The position numbers and the translations under genes are program-made. Positions 8,806 to 18,238 of a stretch of 64,000 bases of DNA are shown here, in pieces. The notes under the pieces are model-generated. The model made no database searches and was not told where the DNA came from. It saw only the letters and a list, made by a program, of their open reading frames with translations. The DNA lies in assembly GCA_023206055.1 (NCBI GenBank), contig CP065366.1, positions 1,426,001 through 1,490,000 of the forward strand. Reading direction: 5' to 3'. The DNA is from Vibrio cyclitrophicus (GTDB lineage: Bacteria; Pseudomonadota; Gammaproteobacteria; Enterobacterales; Vibrionaceae). Position 1 is the first letter of the stretch; the number at the start of each line of letters is the position of its first letter.

Positions 8806-9803
8806 GATTTCTTTTTCTTCTCCATATTGAGAGGGAAGTGACAATTAAATTTGTGGCTTTTAATACGCTTAGTATGAGGGATCTCAACACACTGTCTTTG
8901 TGCGTAAGGACAGCGTGGGCCTAATCGGCAACCAATCGGTAGGTGCTGCAATGGAGGGATTGACCCTGGCAGCGACTGCAATTTTTCTTTGTGTGGAATC
9001 CAATCGTTGAAGTCGGGCATCGCTTTAAGCAGCGCGACCGTATAGGGGTGCTTTGGCACATCCAACAGTTTTGCAGTATCCGCTGATTCAACGGATTGAC
9101 CACAATACATTACGGTGATTCGTGTTGCCCATTGGGTGATGGTCGTTAAATCGTGACCGATGAGGAGAATCGTCGTGTTGTGAAGTTGATTCATCCGGCT
9201 CAACAAGCGCAAGATCTGCGATTGTGTGATTGGATCGAGATCGTTCGTCGGTTCATCGGCAATCAAGATCTTTGGCTTAGCTGCAATTGCCATCGCAATC
9301 ATGACTTTTTGACATTCACCGTCAGTCAGCTCATATGAATAGCTGTCCATCAGGCGAGAATGATCTTTAATGCCGACTTTATGCAGTAGAGCAACGGCCT
9401 GCTTCTTACGCCATTTGAATCTTTGCCACCATCGGCCTTCGAAAGAATATGAAGGAATCGCTTCAATGAGCTGATGACCTACTTTTTCAGAGGGGTCAAG
9501 ACAGGTCGATGGTTCTTGGAAGATCATGGCGATATCGCGCGCTATGACACGACGTCGTTCTTTGGGTGTCAGCTGAAGCAAATCGATATTGCCAAGGCGC
9601 ATTCGGTCGGCGGATACTTTCCAGTTTTCTTTACAAACACCGACTATCGCTTTTGCAACCAAACTCTTACCTGAGCCTGATTCACCTACCAGACCACGAA
9701 TTTCCCCTTCATTTAGGGTAATACTCATTCGGTCAACGGCTTTAACCATCCCTTGCGGGGTTTCAATTTCAATGGTTAGGTGTCGAATATCAAGTAACGG
9801 CAT
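8802..9803 (-). CDS. sapD: SapD, ABC transporter ATPase
   Basis: First ATPase of the Sap importer, 333 residues (E. coli about 330). Walker A is GESGSGKS near residue 40, the Q-loop is MIFQEPSTCLDP and Walker B is ILIADEPTNDLDP. The signature is degenerate (YELTDGECQKV), as is known in SapD. The C-terminus carries the oligopeptide-ATPase extension with Cys residues (GCRLGPRCPYAQRQC), the region often associated with an Fe-S-like Cys cluster in Dpp/Opp ATPases. Start and stop codons overlap those of sapC and sapF, indicating translational coupling. Confidence 0.94.
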   Translation of the reverse strand: MPLLDIRHLTIEIETPQGMVKAVDRMSITLNEGEIRGLVGESGSGKSLVAKAIVGVCKENWKVSADRMRLGNIDLLQLTPKERRRVIARDIAMIFQEPSTCLDPSEKVGHQLIEAIPSYSFEGRWWQRFKWRKKQAVALLHKVGIKDHSRLMDSYSYELTDGECQKVMIAMAIAAKPKILIADEPTNDLDPITQSQILRLLSRMNQLHNTTILLIGHDLTTITQWATRITVMYCGQSVESADTAKLLDVPKHPYTVALLKAMPDFNDWIPHKEKLQSLPGSIPPLQHLPIGCRLGPRCPYAQRQCVEIPHTKRIKSHKFNCHFPLNMEKKKKS

Positions 9804-10690
9804 TATTCGATTCCTGCATTTAGCGCTTGGCGAACACCTTCACCTACGAGGTTAACAACGATAACGGTAAACATAATAGCTAAGCCGGGTAGGGTAACTG
9901 TCCATGGCGCTAGATAAATCAGCTCTACTGAATCACCCAAGATTGATCCCCATTCTGTACTTGGTGCTTGAGCGCCAAGTCCTAAGAAACCCAAGGCCGT
10001 GATATCAAGAATGGCGACTGACAGTGCCAGTGTAACTTCAAGTGCGACCACGGTAAGGATGTTAGGAAGGATAGAGTTCCATAGTAGGTAAAAATCGTTC
10101 GCACCATCAAGGCGAGAAGCTAGAATATAGTCTTTTTCTACTTCAGCATGTACGGCAATATATACCGAGCGAATAAAGCGCGGAATTAATGCCAGGCACA
10201 AGGCAAGCAAGATATTAAACTCACCAAAACCAAGGAAGGCGACGAAGATAATCGCCAGCAGAAGAGATGGAATCGACATAACCGTATCAAGCAGGTGGTT
10301 TAGCGTGCTTGATAACAACCCACGAGTCATACCCGCTAGAACACCTATCAGGCAGCCTATGACCGCTGCAATGAAAGTAATGATAACCGCTGCACCAAAG
10401 GTCAGCTGTGAACCAATGATCAGACGAGAAAGAATGTCTCGACCCAAGTCATCAGTACCAAGGAAATATTCAACCGTGCCTGCAGGGTCCCAAGAAGGCG
10501 GCGTTAACAGATGCCCCGTTTGCTCTTGAGAATCGTGCGGCGCTAGCCACGGTGAAGTGACGGTAACCAGAATGATAAGCACCAAACACCACAAGCCAAA
10601 CATGGCTAGGTTGTTGGCACGGAAGCTTCGCCAGAAACGTTCGAACTGGGTTGGAATTTGCTCTTCCTGGTAGACGTTATTTGTTAGCAT
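9803..10690 (-). CDS. sapC: SapC, ABC transporter permease
   Basis: Inner-membrane permease of the Dpp/Opp type, 295 residues. The N-terminal OppC-N region (LAMFGLWCLVLIILV) is followed by about five further membrane helices. The LGTDDLGRDILSRLI segment is the OppC-family hallmark. The EAA loop, which contacts the ATPases, lies near AEVEKDYILASRLDGAN. It overlaps sapD by one base and sapB by 14 bases. Confidence 0.94.
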   Translation of the reverse strand: MLTNNVYQEEQIPTQFERFWRSFRANNLAMFGLWCLVLIILVTVTSPWLAPHDSQEQTGHLLTPPSWDPAGTVEYFLGTDDLGRDILSRLIIGSQLTFGAAVIITFIAAVIGCLIGVLAGMTRGLLSSTLNHLLDTVMSIPSLLLAIIFVAFLGFGEFNILLALCLALIPRFIRSVYIAVHAEVEKDYILASRLDGANDFYLLWNSILPNILTVVALEVTLALSVAILDITALGFLGLGAQAPSTEWGSILGDSVELIYLAPWTVTLPGLAIMFTVIVVNLVGEGVRQALNAGIE

Positions 10691-11642
10691 ACCATTCCTT
10701 CCTTACCAGTGGATTGACCATCGCGCCCAGTAGATCGGACAGAATATTCGCAGTCAAAACCAGTGTTGCAACTACAATCACACCTGCTTGGATTGATACG
10801 TAATCTTGATTCGATAAGGCATCCAATAACCAGCGGCCTATGCCCGGCCAGTTAAAAATAGACTCGGTAATAATAGCAAGCGTTAACATACTCGATAACT
10901 GAACACCGACTTTAGGAATAATCGGTGGAATCGCATTTCTTAATACGTGTTGAGTGACGATCTCTCTGGTTGAAAGACCTTTTATACGCGCAGCACGGAT
11001 GTAGTTTTGTGTCATCACTTCTGCAACCGATGCACGCATGAGTCGGATAACCTGAGTGGTTGGCGCGAGAGCTAAAACAAGACAAGGCAGTGCCATGTGC
11101 TCGATAACGCTTTGCAATGCGTGTGCTCGGTAGCGACCTTCAGCAAAAAAAGCATCAATCATAGCGAATCCGGTCACGTGTTCAATCTCGTAAAGTAGGT
11201 CGTATCGGCCACCAACCGGGAACATTTCAAAGTGCAGCGAAAACACCATGATCATCAACAGTGCGACCCAAAATATAGGTGCCGAGTAGCCCGCCATTGA
11301 GGTGAACGATATTGTAGTATCAACAAATTTACCTTGTCTCATACCTGCGATGGTGCCGAAAGGAATACCAATAAAGAGTGCCAGCACAAAGGCGAAGAAG
11401 CACAGTTCCAGGGTCGCAGGGAACACCACAACCAATTCATCAATAATGGGCACACCGTGTTTACTTAGACCGAAGTTGAGCGTTGACAATTCAGTGATAT
11501 AGCTAATCCATCCTGGCCAGAAATCTTGAATTGCCCACGGCGACGTTTGGTCGAGTCGAAGTAGCGAAAAGCCAACTAGCGTTAAAATCGCTAAGGTAAT
11601 AATAAATAAGTTTACACGCCTTAATGTATACCAAAACATCAC
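10677..11642 (-). CDS. sapB: SapB, ABC transporter permease
   Basis: Second permease of the Sap importer, 321 residues, the same length as E. coli SapB. About six transmembrane helices are visible, with the binding-protein-dependent transport signature (EAA loop) near YIRAARIKGLSTREIVTQHVLRNA. It overlaps sapA by four bases and sapC by 14, within a tightly packed sapABCDF operon. Confidence 0.94.
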   Translation of the reverse strand: MMFWYTLRRVNLFIITLAILTLVGFSLLRLDQTSPWAIQDFWPGWISYITELSTLNFGLSKHGVPIIDELVVVFPATLELCFFAFVLALFIGIPFGTIAGMRQGKFVDTTISFTSMAGYSAPIFWVALLMIMVFSLHFEMFPVGGRYDLLYEIEHVTGFAMIDAFFAEGRYRAHALQSVIEHMALPCLVLALAPTTQVIRLMRASVAEVMTQNYIRAARIKGLSTREIVTQHVLRNAIPPIIPKVGVQLSSMLTLAIITESIFNWPGIGRWLLDALSNQDYVSIQAGVIVVATLVLTANILSDLLGAMVNPLVRKEWYANK

Positions 11643-13261
11643 TGCACCTCTCTTCTGACTTGATCAAAAGGTTGCGCATTGAATGGGCTCTGTTTAAAGC
11701 CTGTTAGCGAGCTATCATGTACACGGAATTGCACGCCATGCGCCAGAGGAATCACAGGAACTTCTTCATTGAGAATGTTTTGCGCTTGTCGATACAAGTT
11801 CACACGGTGCCTTTGTTGATTGATCTCTAATGCTAAGTCGAGAAGGAAATCAAAGTCTGAATTACACCACATCGAGACGTTTAACCCTGCACGCTCAGAG
11901 TTGCATGAGAGCAGCGGGCGTAAGAAGTTGTCTGGATCACCTGTATTGCCTATCCAGCCTGTAAGCAACAAGTCCGTTGAGGAAATAGAGGACAATTGTG
12001 TGCGGTCAAATCGGTCGTCGGTATAGAGTTTCAATTCAATACCAATATCGGCCAGGTTTGCTTGGATAAGCTCTGCCGTTTTTCGTGGACTTGGGTTATA
12101 TGCGCGTGGCTCTAATGGCACCCACATTGAAAGCTCTAACCCAGGTTCAACACCGGCTTCTTTGAGAAGCGCAATTGCGTAGTTCCGGTCGTAGCGAACT
12201 TGAACGCTGTCTTTTTGATGAGCCCAAGAAGTAGGAGGAAGCAAGGTGTAGGCTTTGGTTCCTGTACCGTAATACACAGAATCAAGAATGTTCTGACGAT
12301 TGATGGCTAAGTTGAGTGCTTTACGCACTCGAGCGTCACGGAGTGCAGGGTGCTCAGTATTCAGCGCAATGAAAGAGACATTAACCGCCGGTGTGGCGGA
12401 AATCTTCAACTCTTCATGAGCCTGAATAATAGGAATTTGGCTAGAAATCGGTGAGTTGAGCACGTCACACTCACTGCGTAGAAGCTTGGCAAGTGTGCCT
12501 GTTCCACGTTGTGAAGTATCGAACACAACTTGGTCCATTTGAACTTCACCCTTCCAGTAGTGCTTGTTCTTTTTCAAGCGGACTAGATCGTTGATTTTGT
12601 ATTCATCTAAGTAGAAAGGGCCAGTGCCGACTGGGTTGGAATCGATTCGATTTTTCTCATCCGCAGCAATGAGCTTGTTGGCATACTCTTTAGAATGAAT
12701 GACCGCATAGCTGGTGGCGATATTATTGAGAAATGAATTGTCTGGGCGACTTAATTGGAATTTCACTGTTAAGTCGTCAACTGCGGTGATAGCGACAATC
12801 AGGTTTTTGAAGTCGATTCCGGCAAACCACGGATATAGACCACCGCCCACATAATGAAAGGGGTTTGAACTATCAATAACACGTTCAAAGCTAAACACTA
12901 CATCTTGTGCATTCATGCTACGAGTTGGGGTGAACCAGTCTGTAGTTTGGAACGCAACATTTGGGCGCAGTTCGAACGTGTACTCTGTACCTGACTTATC
13001 AACAGACCAACTTGTCGCCAAGTTCTGTTTTGGTCGGTACGTCATCGGATCAAGAGTGAGCAGTGTATCGAAGATTTGTGGGCTCAGCGATTCTGCGGTA
13101 ATGCCACTATCAACCAGCTGTGGGTTGAACGTACTAGGATTACCTTGGCCGCAATAAATGAAGCCTTTTTCACGGATTTGCTCGTGATTCACACTCTCAC
13201 CACATCCAGCGAGAAAGCTCAGCGTGCAGATGCTCAGTGATAGTCTTATTAGTGCTTTCAT
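11639..13261 (-). CDS. sapA: SapA, peptide-binding lipoprotein of the Sap importer
   Basis: Substrate-binding protein of the SBP_bac_5 family, 540 residues. The N-terminus shows a lipoprotein signal (SFLAGC, lipobox with Cys near residue 20), predicting a lipid-anchored periplasmic protein. The family core is clear: TFNPQLVDSG, DVVFSFERVIDSSNP, PVGTGPF near residue 213, and DARVRKALNLAINR near residue 310. It is the first gene of sapABCDF. The pspF gene upstream reads in the same direction, about 100 bp away, so the sap promoter may lie in that gap or sap may be partly read from pspF. Confidence 0.93.
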   Translation of the reverse strand: MKALIRLSLSICTLSFLAGCGESVNHEQIREKGFIYCGQGNPSTFNPQLVDSGITAESLSPQIFDTLLTLDPMTYRPKQNLATSWSVDKSGTEYTFELRPNVAFQTTDWFTPTRSMNAQDVVFSFERVIDSSNPFHYVGGGLYPWFAGIDFKNLIVAITAVDDLTVKFQLSRPDNSFLNNIATSYAVIHSKEYANKLIAADEKNRIDSNPVGTGPFYLDEYKINDLVRLKKNKHYWKGEVQMDQVVFDTSQRGTGTLAKLLRSECDVLNSPISSQIPIIQAHEELKISATPAVNVSFIALNTEHPALRDARVRKALNLAINRQNILDSVYYGTGTKAYTLLPPTSWAHQKDSVQVRYDRNYAIALLKEAGVEPGLELSMWVPLEPRAYNPSPRKTAELIQANLADIGIELKLYTDDRFDRTQLSSISSTDLLLTGWIGNTGDPDNFLRPLLSCNSERAGLNVSMWCNSDFDFLLDLALEINQQRHRVNLYRQAQNILNEEVPVIPLAHGVQFRVHDSSLTGFKQSPFNAQPFDQVRREVQ

Positions 13262-13363
13262 AAAAAGAAATACTTTTCGAAACGAGGCGTTAGAGGAGCC
13301 TCAAGATCCGGACAATTTAACATTTTATTTATTCGGCTCCAAATAATAATCTAGTGTGGGCAG

Positions 13364-14386
13364 CTATTTATCGTTAGCTTGTCCGACAATCGCGTACTTC
13401 CTCACCATTCCTCGTAATTGGTTGTAGGTTAACCCGAGTAATTCAGCGGCTTGTTTCTGATTGTACTTACTTTGTTTTAATGCCTGATTGAGTAGCTTGA
13501 TGTCTTGCTGCTCTTGCCATGCTTTGTAATCCAACGGCAAAGAAAAATCGCTATCAGATGAAGTATGGCTGTTAGACGGCTCATTGCCAATTTCTAGCGT
13601 CGAATCTCGTTCTGTTTTCCATGCGGGTTTGAATGGGTTAAACACCAAAGATTCAATAGGATACGGATCTTTACCGTGCTGGTAGATCGCACGCTCAATG
13701 ACGTTTTTGAGCTCTCGTACATTCCCTGGCCAAGAATAATCTAAAAGCGATTCAACGGCAGAAGGCGCAAAGCCAACAAACAACTCCAATTCCAATTCAC
13801 GACACATCTTAATCGCGTAGTATTCTGCCAGTAGCGTGATGTCTTCTTTTCGCTCACGCAAAGGAGGGATAGTAATGACGTCAAACGCCAGTCTATCTAA
13901 TAGGTCTGCTCTGAATTCGCTCTTTAATGCCATGTCTGGCAAGTCAGCATTGGTTGCACACACCAACCTTACATTAGCACTTAGCGCCTTTTGTCCGCCG
14001 ACACGTTCATATTGCCCGTATTCAATAACGCGCAATAGCTTCTCTTGAACCGCAAGGGGAGTGGTAGCAAGCTCATCTAAGAACAGTGTTCCACCTTCTG
14101 CTCTTTCAAACCGACCTTGATGACGACCTTTCGAACCCGTAAAGGACCCCGATTCATGCCCAAACAGTTCTGAATCAATCAAACCTTCACTAAGGGTTGA
14201 GCAGTTCAATGAGATCAAAGGTTGATCCCAACGTCTTGAAAGGTAATGCAGTCTTTGTGCGATCAGCTCTTTACCTGTGCCACGCTCACCAATGATCAGA
14301 ATGGGTCTTTCGATTGGTGCGAGTTGGGATACTTTATCTAAAACAGAGAGAAAGCTCGGTGATTCACCAATGAGGTTCTGCTGCAT
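13364..14386 (-). CDS. pspF: PspF, sigma-54 activator of the phage-shock operon
   Basis: Bacterial enhancer-binding protein without a receiver domain, 340 residues. It has an AAA+ domain from the N-terminus (Walker A GERGTGKE near residue 37, Walker B GGTLFLDE near residue 100, R-finger region FRADLLDRL) and a Fis-type helix-turn-helix at the C-terminus (YNQKQAAELLGLTYNQLRGM). PspF drives psp transcription when freed from PspA inhibition. It is divergent from pspA across a sigma-54 promoter, the classical arrangement. Oddity: the sigma-54-contacting L1 loop reads GSFTGS instead of GAFTGA (see findings). Confidence 0.95.
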   Translation of the reverse strand: MQQNLIGESPSFLSVLDKVSQLAPIERPILIIGERGTGKELIAQRLHYLSRRWDQPLISLNCSTLSEGLIDSELFGHESGSFTGSKGRHQGRFERAEGGTLFLDELATTPLAVQEKLLRVIEYGQYERVGGQKALSANVRLVCATNADLPDMALKSEFRADLLDRLAFDVITIPPLRERKEDITLLAEYYAIKMCRELELELFVGFAPSAVESLLDYSWPGNVRELKNVIERAIYQHGKDPYPIESLVFNPFKPAWKTERDSTLEIGNEPSNSHTSSDSDFSLPLDYKAWQEQQDIKLLNQALKQSKYNQKQAAELLGLTYNQLRGMVRKYAIVGQANDK

Positions 14387-14534
14387 AGCGGGTCCTTGTA
14401 TGAATTGAACGTTGGAGAAGCTCGTGTAAGAGCCGTAGTGGTGAAAAATACCAATACTTGGCTAAATTCATCATAGCATGGTTAGGGTTAATCACCATTT
14501 TATTGTAAGTGACTGATAATAAATGGCTTAAAAG

Positions 14535-14551
14535 TTGGCACGCTACTTGGA
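14535..14551 (+). promoter_or_regulatory. Sigma-54 promoter of pspA
   Basis: TTGGCACGCTACTTGGA matches the -24/-12 consensus (TGGCACG-N4-TTGCA) with a perfect -24 element and a -12 element reading TTGG rather than TTGC. Its location about 110 bp upstream of pspA and its orientation are as expected. Upstream activating sequences for PspF should lie in 14390-14520; I could not pick them out. Confidence 0.85.
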
Positions 14552-14660
14552 TTACTTATGATAGGTTTAACAACAAACGTAAATTTTTGAGCAAGTGGAT
14601 TGATAAAGTCGCACAACGATTTGAAACACATTTGCCATCATTGTAATTAAGGAGTTCCTC

Positions 14661-15332
14661 ATGGGTATTTTTTCTCGCTTTGCAGACATTGTAAATTCAA
14701 ACATCAGTGCACTATTAGATAAGGCTGAAGATCCTGAAAAGATGATCCGCCTGATTATCCAAGAAATGGAAGACACGCTGGTTGAGGTTCGCACTAACTC
14801 GGCAAAAGCCATCGCAGACAAGAAAGAGCTAGCGCGTAAAGTTGAAGCTATCGAAACTCAGATTCTAGATTGGCAAAACAAAGCGACACTAGCGCTAACT
14901 AAACAACGCGAAGATCTGGCGAGAGCTGCTTTGATTGAAAAGCAAAAACTTGAAGACATCATCAAGAGCCTTCACACAGAGCAAACTTTGGTTCATGAAA
15001 CCATCGAGAAGCTAACCAGTGAGATTGGCAAGCTAGAAACGAAAATTGCCGAAACTCGTGCCAAGCAACAAGCATTGATGATTCGTAATAATACTGCGAG
15101 CAATCGTCGTGATGTTCAAAAACATCTGCATTCAAGCAAAACCAACGAAGCAATGGCGAAGTTTGAGCAATTCTCGCGTAAAGTGGATGAATTAGAAGCT
15201 GAAGCTGACGTTTACGCAAAAACAGGCAACGCAAAATCTTTAGATCAAGAGTTTGCAGAGCTACAAGCTCAAGATGAAATTGAAAAAGAGCTAGCGAAGC
15301 TAAAGCAACAAGTTGAAAACCGCGATAAATAA
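14661..15332 (+). CDS. pspA: PspA, phage shock protein A
   Basis: Membrane-associated coiled-coil protein (IM30/Vipp1/ESCRT-III superfamily), 223 residues. It stabilises damaged inner membrane and, in unstressed cells, inhibits PspF. The amphipathic N-terminal helix (MGIFSRFADIVNSNISALLD) is followed by EDPEKMIRLIIQEMEDTLVEV, a family hallmark, and long heptad-rich helices to the end. AAGGAG precedes the ATG. First gene of pspABC under a sigma-54 promoter. Confidence 0.97.
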   Translation: MGIFSRFADIVNSNISALLDKAEDPEKMIRLIIQEMEDTLVEVRTNSAKAIADKKELARKVEAIETQILDWQNKATLALTKQREDLARAALIEKQKLEDIIKSLHTEQTLVHETIEKLTSEIGKLETKIAETRAKQQALMIRNNTASNRRDVQKHLHSSKTNEAMAKFEQFSRKVDELEAEADVYAKTGNAKSLDQEFAELQAQDEIEKELAKLKQQVENRDK

Positions 15333-15346
15333 TTTAGGAGTTTTCT

Positions 15347-15580
15347 ATGTCAACATTTCTAATTGCAGGTCCACTGATTGTCTTTTTGATCTTCGTGGCA
15401 CCGCTATGGTTGTTCTTACATTACCGCAGCAAGAAGAAATCCAGCAATGGTCTTTCAGAAACCGATCTTCAACGTCTGCATAAGCTTTCTGCGCAAGCCG
15501 AATCCATGCAAGACCGAGTGAAAACGCTAGAAAAAATACTGGATGCGGAGTCACCTAACTGGAGACGAAACTATGAGTAG
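15347..15580 (+). CDS. pspB: PspB, phage shock protein B
   Basis: A 77-residue inner-membrane protein: one N-terminal transmembrane helix (about residues 4-25), then a basic stretch (HYRSKKKSS) and a short coiled coil containing LSETDLQRLHKLSAQAESM, the typical PspB core. With PspC it senses membrane stress and recruits PspA. The gene starts 14 bp after pspA and its end overlaps pspC by 8 bp. Confidence 0.95.
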   Translation: MSTFLIAGPLIVFLIFVAPLWLFLHYRSKKKSSNGLSETDLQRLHKLSAQAESMQDRVKTLEKILDAESPNWRRNYE

Positions 15581-15959
15581 AGAACTGTATCGCGATACGA
15601 TTAACGGCAAATTGTCTGGTGTGTGTGCAGGTTTAGCTAACTACTTTGGCCTTGAGGTGTGGTTGGTTCGCATCTTGGTTATCTCTGCGGCACTGCTTGG
15701 TGGTAGTTTTCTGGTGTTATTAGCGTATTTAGCTTTGACATTTATGCTTGAAAAACAACCACCTCACTATGTTGATGAGATGAAAGCCAAGCAAGAGCAT
15801 ACACTTAAGCAAAAGCCTTGGGAAAAAGGGCAAACGGCAGAGTCGTTATTGGGCACTTTAGAGGGTGATTTCCAGAAGTTAGAGACCAGTGTCCGCAACA
15901 TGGAAGCTTATGTGACCTCTGACACTTTCAAAGTCGATCGCGCATTTAAGAACATGTAA
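15573..15959 (+). CDS. pspC: PspC, phage shock protein C
   Basis: Stress-sensing inner-membrane protein with a PspC domain: LYRDTINGKLSGVCAGLANY near residue 4 and FGLEVWLVRI, then a hydrophobic helix (about 30-60) and a cytoplasmic or periplasmic tail to residue 128. The start is placed at 15573 because GGAG lies 8-12 bp upstream and this gives the family N-terminus (MSRELYRD); a longer frame to 15543 would only add residues inside pspB. Last gene of the operon; no pspD or pspG is nearby. Confidence 0.93.
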   Translation: MSRELYRDTINGKLSGVCAGLANYFGLEVWLVRILVISAALLGGSFLVLLAYLALTFMLEKQPPHYVDEMKAKQEHTLKQKPWEKGQTAESLLGTLEGDFQKLETSVRNMEAYVTSDTFKVDRAFKNM

Positions 15960-16116
15960 CGATAAGTCTAAAAAAGATTAGATAACGGTTTAGGAAAATT
16001 TATTCCAAGCCGTTATTTTTTTTAATAATTTTGTCTAAATAAATCTTACGATAACTGGTAAGTTACATGTGATTAATCTATGTTATAAAAATATTTATAG
16101 ATATGGATGATCACCA

Positions 16117-17151
16117 ATGTATAGAGCCTCCGTTGTCCTATTGACAGCCTTAGCTGGGTTGTCTGGGTGTGGTAAGGAGCTTCCTCCCGTACCTGAGCCT
16201 GATTCTAGACCCGCCAAACTCTTCACTGTCTCCGTCGGTAGTAATGCCTTTGAACGTAGTTTTCCAGCCACCACTGAAGCAGGTGACAAAGCAGTTTTGG
16301 CCTTTCGTGTTCCAGGGTTACTTCAAACTATCGATGTCACATCTGGTCAACAGGTCAGCAAAGGGGAAGGGCTTGCTACCCTCAATCCTGACGAATATCA
16401 GCTGTTAGAGAAGCAAGCAAGAGCCAACTATAAGCTTGCTGATGTTCAATACCAACGTTCGATTAAGCTACGTAAAGACCGAGTGGTATCAGAGCAAGAT
16501 TTCGACCAAGCGAAAGCCAATCACAATTCTGCTAAAGCGATGCTTAATCAAGCCAAAGCAAATCTTCGCTATACCACTCTTGTTGCGCCTTACGATGGGA
16601 CGATTTCCATCATTCCAGCTGAAAACCATGAATACATTGCTGCTAAACAAGGCGTGATGAATATTCAAACCAATCAAATTCTTAAAGTTGTCTTCTTGTT
16701 ACCCGACCAACTTATTACGCGCTTTTCTTCAGGGTTTGAGACGGATGCAACCATGGTTTTTGATGCATTTCCTGGGAACTCTTACGTTCTGACCTTCCAA
16801 GAAGTCGATACTGAAGCCGACCCAAAAACAGGTTCGTACAAAGTCACTATGGTAATGGAAAGACCAACCGATGTGGGTATTCTGCCCGGAATGTCCGGTA
16901 CGGTAAATCTCGTTTCAGCGTTAGCGGCCGCCACAAAAATTCCAACATCAGCAATGATGACTGATGGGGATGATGTCTCTGTATGGCGCGTGAATAGCGA
17001 TGGTATTGTTGAAAATGTTGCTATTGTCATCGATGAAAAACGCCATATTGTCTCTGGACTGAACGATGGCGATCGCATTGTGACTTCTGGCGTCAATGGT
17101 CTTGAATCGGGCATTAAAGTTCGAGAGTGGATCAAGGAAAGGGGGCTATAA
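16117..17151 (+). CDS. RND efflux periplasmic adaptor lipoprotein (first of two)
   Basis: Membrane-fusion protein of the HlyD/AcrA type, 344 residues. A lipobox (LAGLSGC, Cys near residue 18) predicts lipid anchoring. A lipoyl/biotinyl half-motif (FRVPGLLQTIDVTSGQQVSKGEGLATL) flanks a coiled coil (about 90-150) and is completed by LVAPYDGTISI. Beta-barrel and membrane-proximal domains follow. It is the first of three genes (adaptor, adaptor, pump) directly downstream of psp. From memory V. cholerae has the same order beside psp (VC1675-1673, including vexLM); that is recall, not a search. Confidence 0.9.
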   Translation: MYRASVVLLTALAGLSGCGKELPPVPEPDSRPAKLFTVSVGSNAFERSFPATTEAGDKAVLAFRVPGLLQTIDVTSGQQVSKGEGLATLNPDEYQLLEKQARANYKLADVQYQRSIKLRKDRVVSEQDFDQAKANHNSAKAMLNQAKANLRYTTLVAPYDGTISIIPAENHEYIAAKQGVMNIQTNQILKVVFLLPDQLITRFSSGFETDATMVFDAFPGNSYVLTFQEVDTEADPKTGSYKVTMVMERPTDVGILPGMSGTVNLVSALAAATKIPTSAMMTDGDDVSVWRVNSDGIVENVAIVIDEKRHIVSGLNDGDRIVTSGVNGLESGIKVREWIKERGL

Positions 17152-17152
17152 C

Positions 17153-18238
17153 ATGAAAACACTTAAAGTGGCCGCTGGCCTGTCGTGTTTAGCCTTACTA
17201 ACGGCTTGTGAAGATAAGCAAGCTGTAGAAGTAAATAACACGCCCTTGGTTAAAGCTATCGAGATTTCAGTCATCGATTTTAGTGACAAACTCTATTTCC
17301 CTGCGGTAGCAAATGCTGCTGAAAAAGCTCACCTCAGTTTCCGAGTGGCGGGTGAAATCTTCAAGCTAGATGTGAAAGAAGGTGAGCGTGTTTCCAAAGG
17401 GGACATCATTGCAGAGCTTGACCCAACGGATTATCAATTGGATGTGGACAATGCTCAAGCTCGTTACACGGTAATCAATAGTCAATACCGACGTTCGAGT
17501 CCGCTCGTGAAGAAAGGGCTCTTAGCGAAGTCACAGTTTGATGAAATTGCCGCTCAACGCCAGATCGCTTATGCCGAGTTGGAACTGGCGAAACTGCGCT
17601 TATCGTTCACTATGCTTCGTGCACCTGTTGATGGGATTATTTCTCGTGTCAGTGTCGATCAATATGAAAATATTCAGGTAGGCCAACAAGTGGTGAACAT
17701 TCACAGTGTCGAAGATGTCGAAGTCGTTATTCAGCTGCCTGACCAAATCTACGTCAACCAACCGAGTGAACAACTGTTATCAAACGTTGAGGCTGTGGTT
17801 AGAGTACCAAGTGGCAATGTATACACGGCAGGTATTAAGGAGTTCACCACAGAACCCGATCCAAGTACGGGCACGTTTACGGTGACGCTTGCTTTACCTA
17901 TGCCTGAAGATGATTTGATTCTGGACGGTATGGCGGTTGAGGTGACTTCAAATGGGCGAGATATCGGCTTAGAGCTAAAAGCCGGCGTGCTTATTCCAAT
18001 TGAAGCGGTATTTAATGCCGATGGGGATGATTTAACGCGTCAGAACTCTTATGTATGGGTGCTGAATGACGACAATACCGTCTCGAAACAGCAAGTCGTA
18101 TTAGGAAAAGCAAATCAGAAAACATTGCAGATCATAAAAGGATTGGAAATGGGACAGCATGTCGTTGTTGCAGGCGTATCGCGATTGCGAGATGGGATGA
18201 CAGTGGAAGTATTGTCTCAGGAGGCGAACAATGAGTGA
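17153..18238 (+). CDS. RND efflux periplasmic adaptor lipoprotein (second)
   Basis: A second HlyD/AcrA-type adaptor, 361 residues, with its own lipobox (LALLTAC). It shows the same lipoyl (FRVAGEIFKLDVKEGERVSKGDIIAEL), coiled-coil and LRAPVDGIISRV segments. I start it at the ATG at 17153, one base after the previous stop, because this gives a proper signal peptide; the GGGGG upstream serves as ribosome site. Two non-identical adaptors for one pump suggest a hetero-oligomeric adaptor ring, as proposed for MdtABC-like and VexIJK-type systems. Confidence 0.9.
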   Translation: MKTLKVAAGLSCLALLTACEDKQAVEVNNTPLVKAIEISVIDFSDKLYFPAVANAAEKAHLSFRVAGEIFKLDVKEGERVSKGDIIAELDPTDYQLDVDNAQARYTVINSQYRRSSPLVKKGLLAKSQFDEIAAQRQIAYAELELAKLRLSFTMLRAPVDGIISRVSVDQYENIQVGQQVVNIHSVEDVEVVIQLPDQIYVNQPSEQLLSNVEAVVRVPSGNVYTAGIKEFTTEPDPSTGTFTVTLALPMPEDDLILDGMAVEVTSNGRDIGLELKAGVLIPIEAVFNADGDDLTRQNSYVWVLNDDNTVSKQQVVLGKANQKTLQIIKGLEMGQHVVVAGVSRLRDGMTVEVLSQEANNE

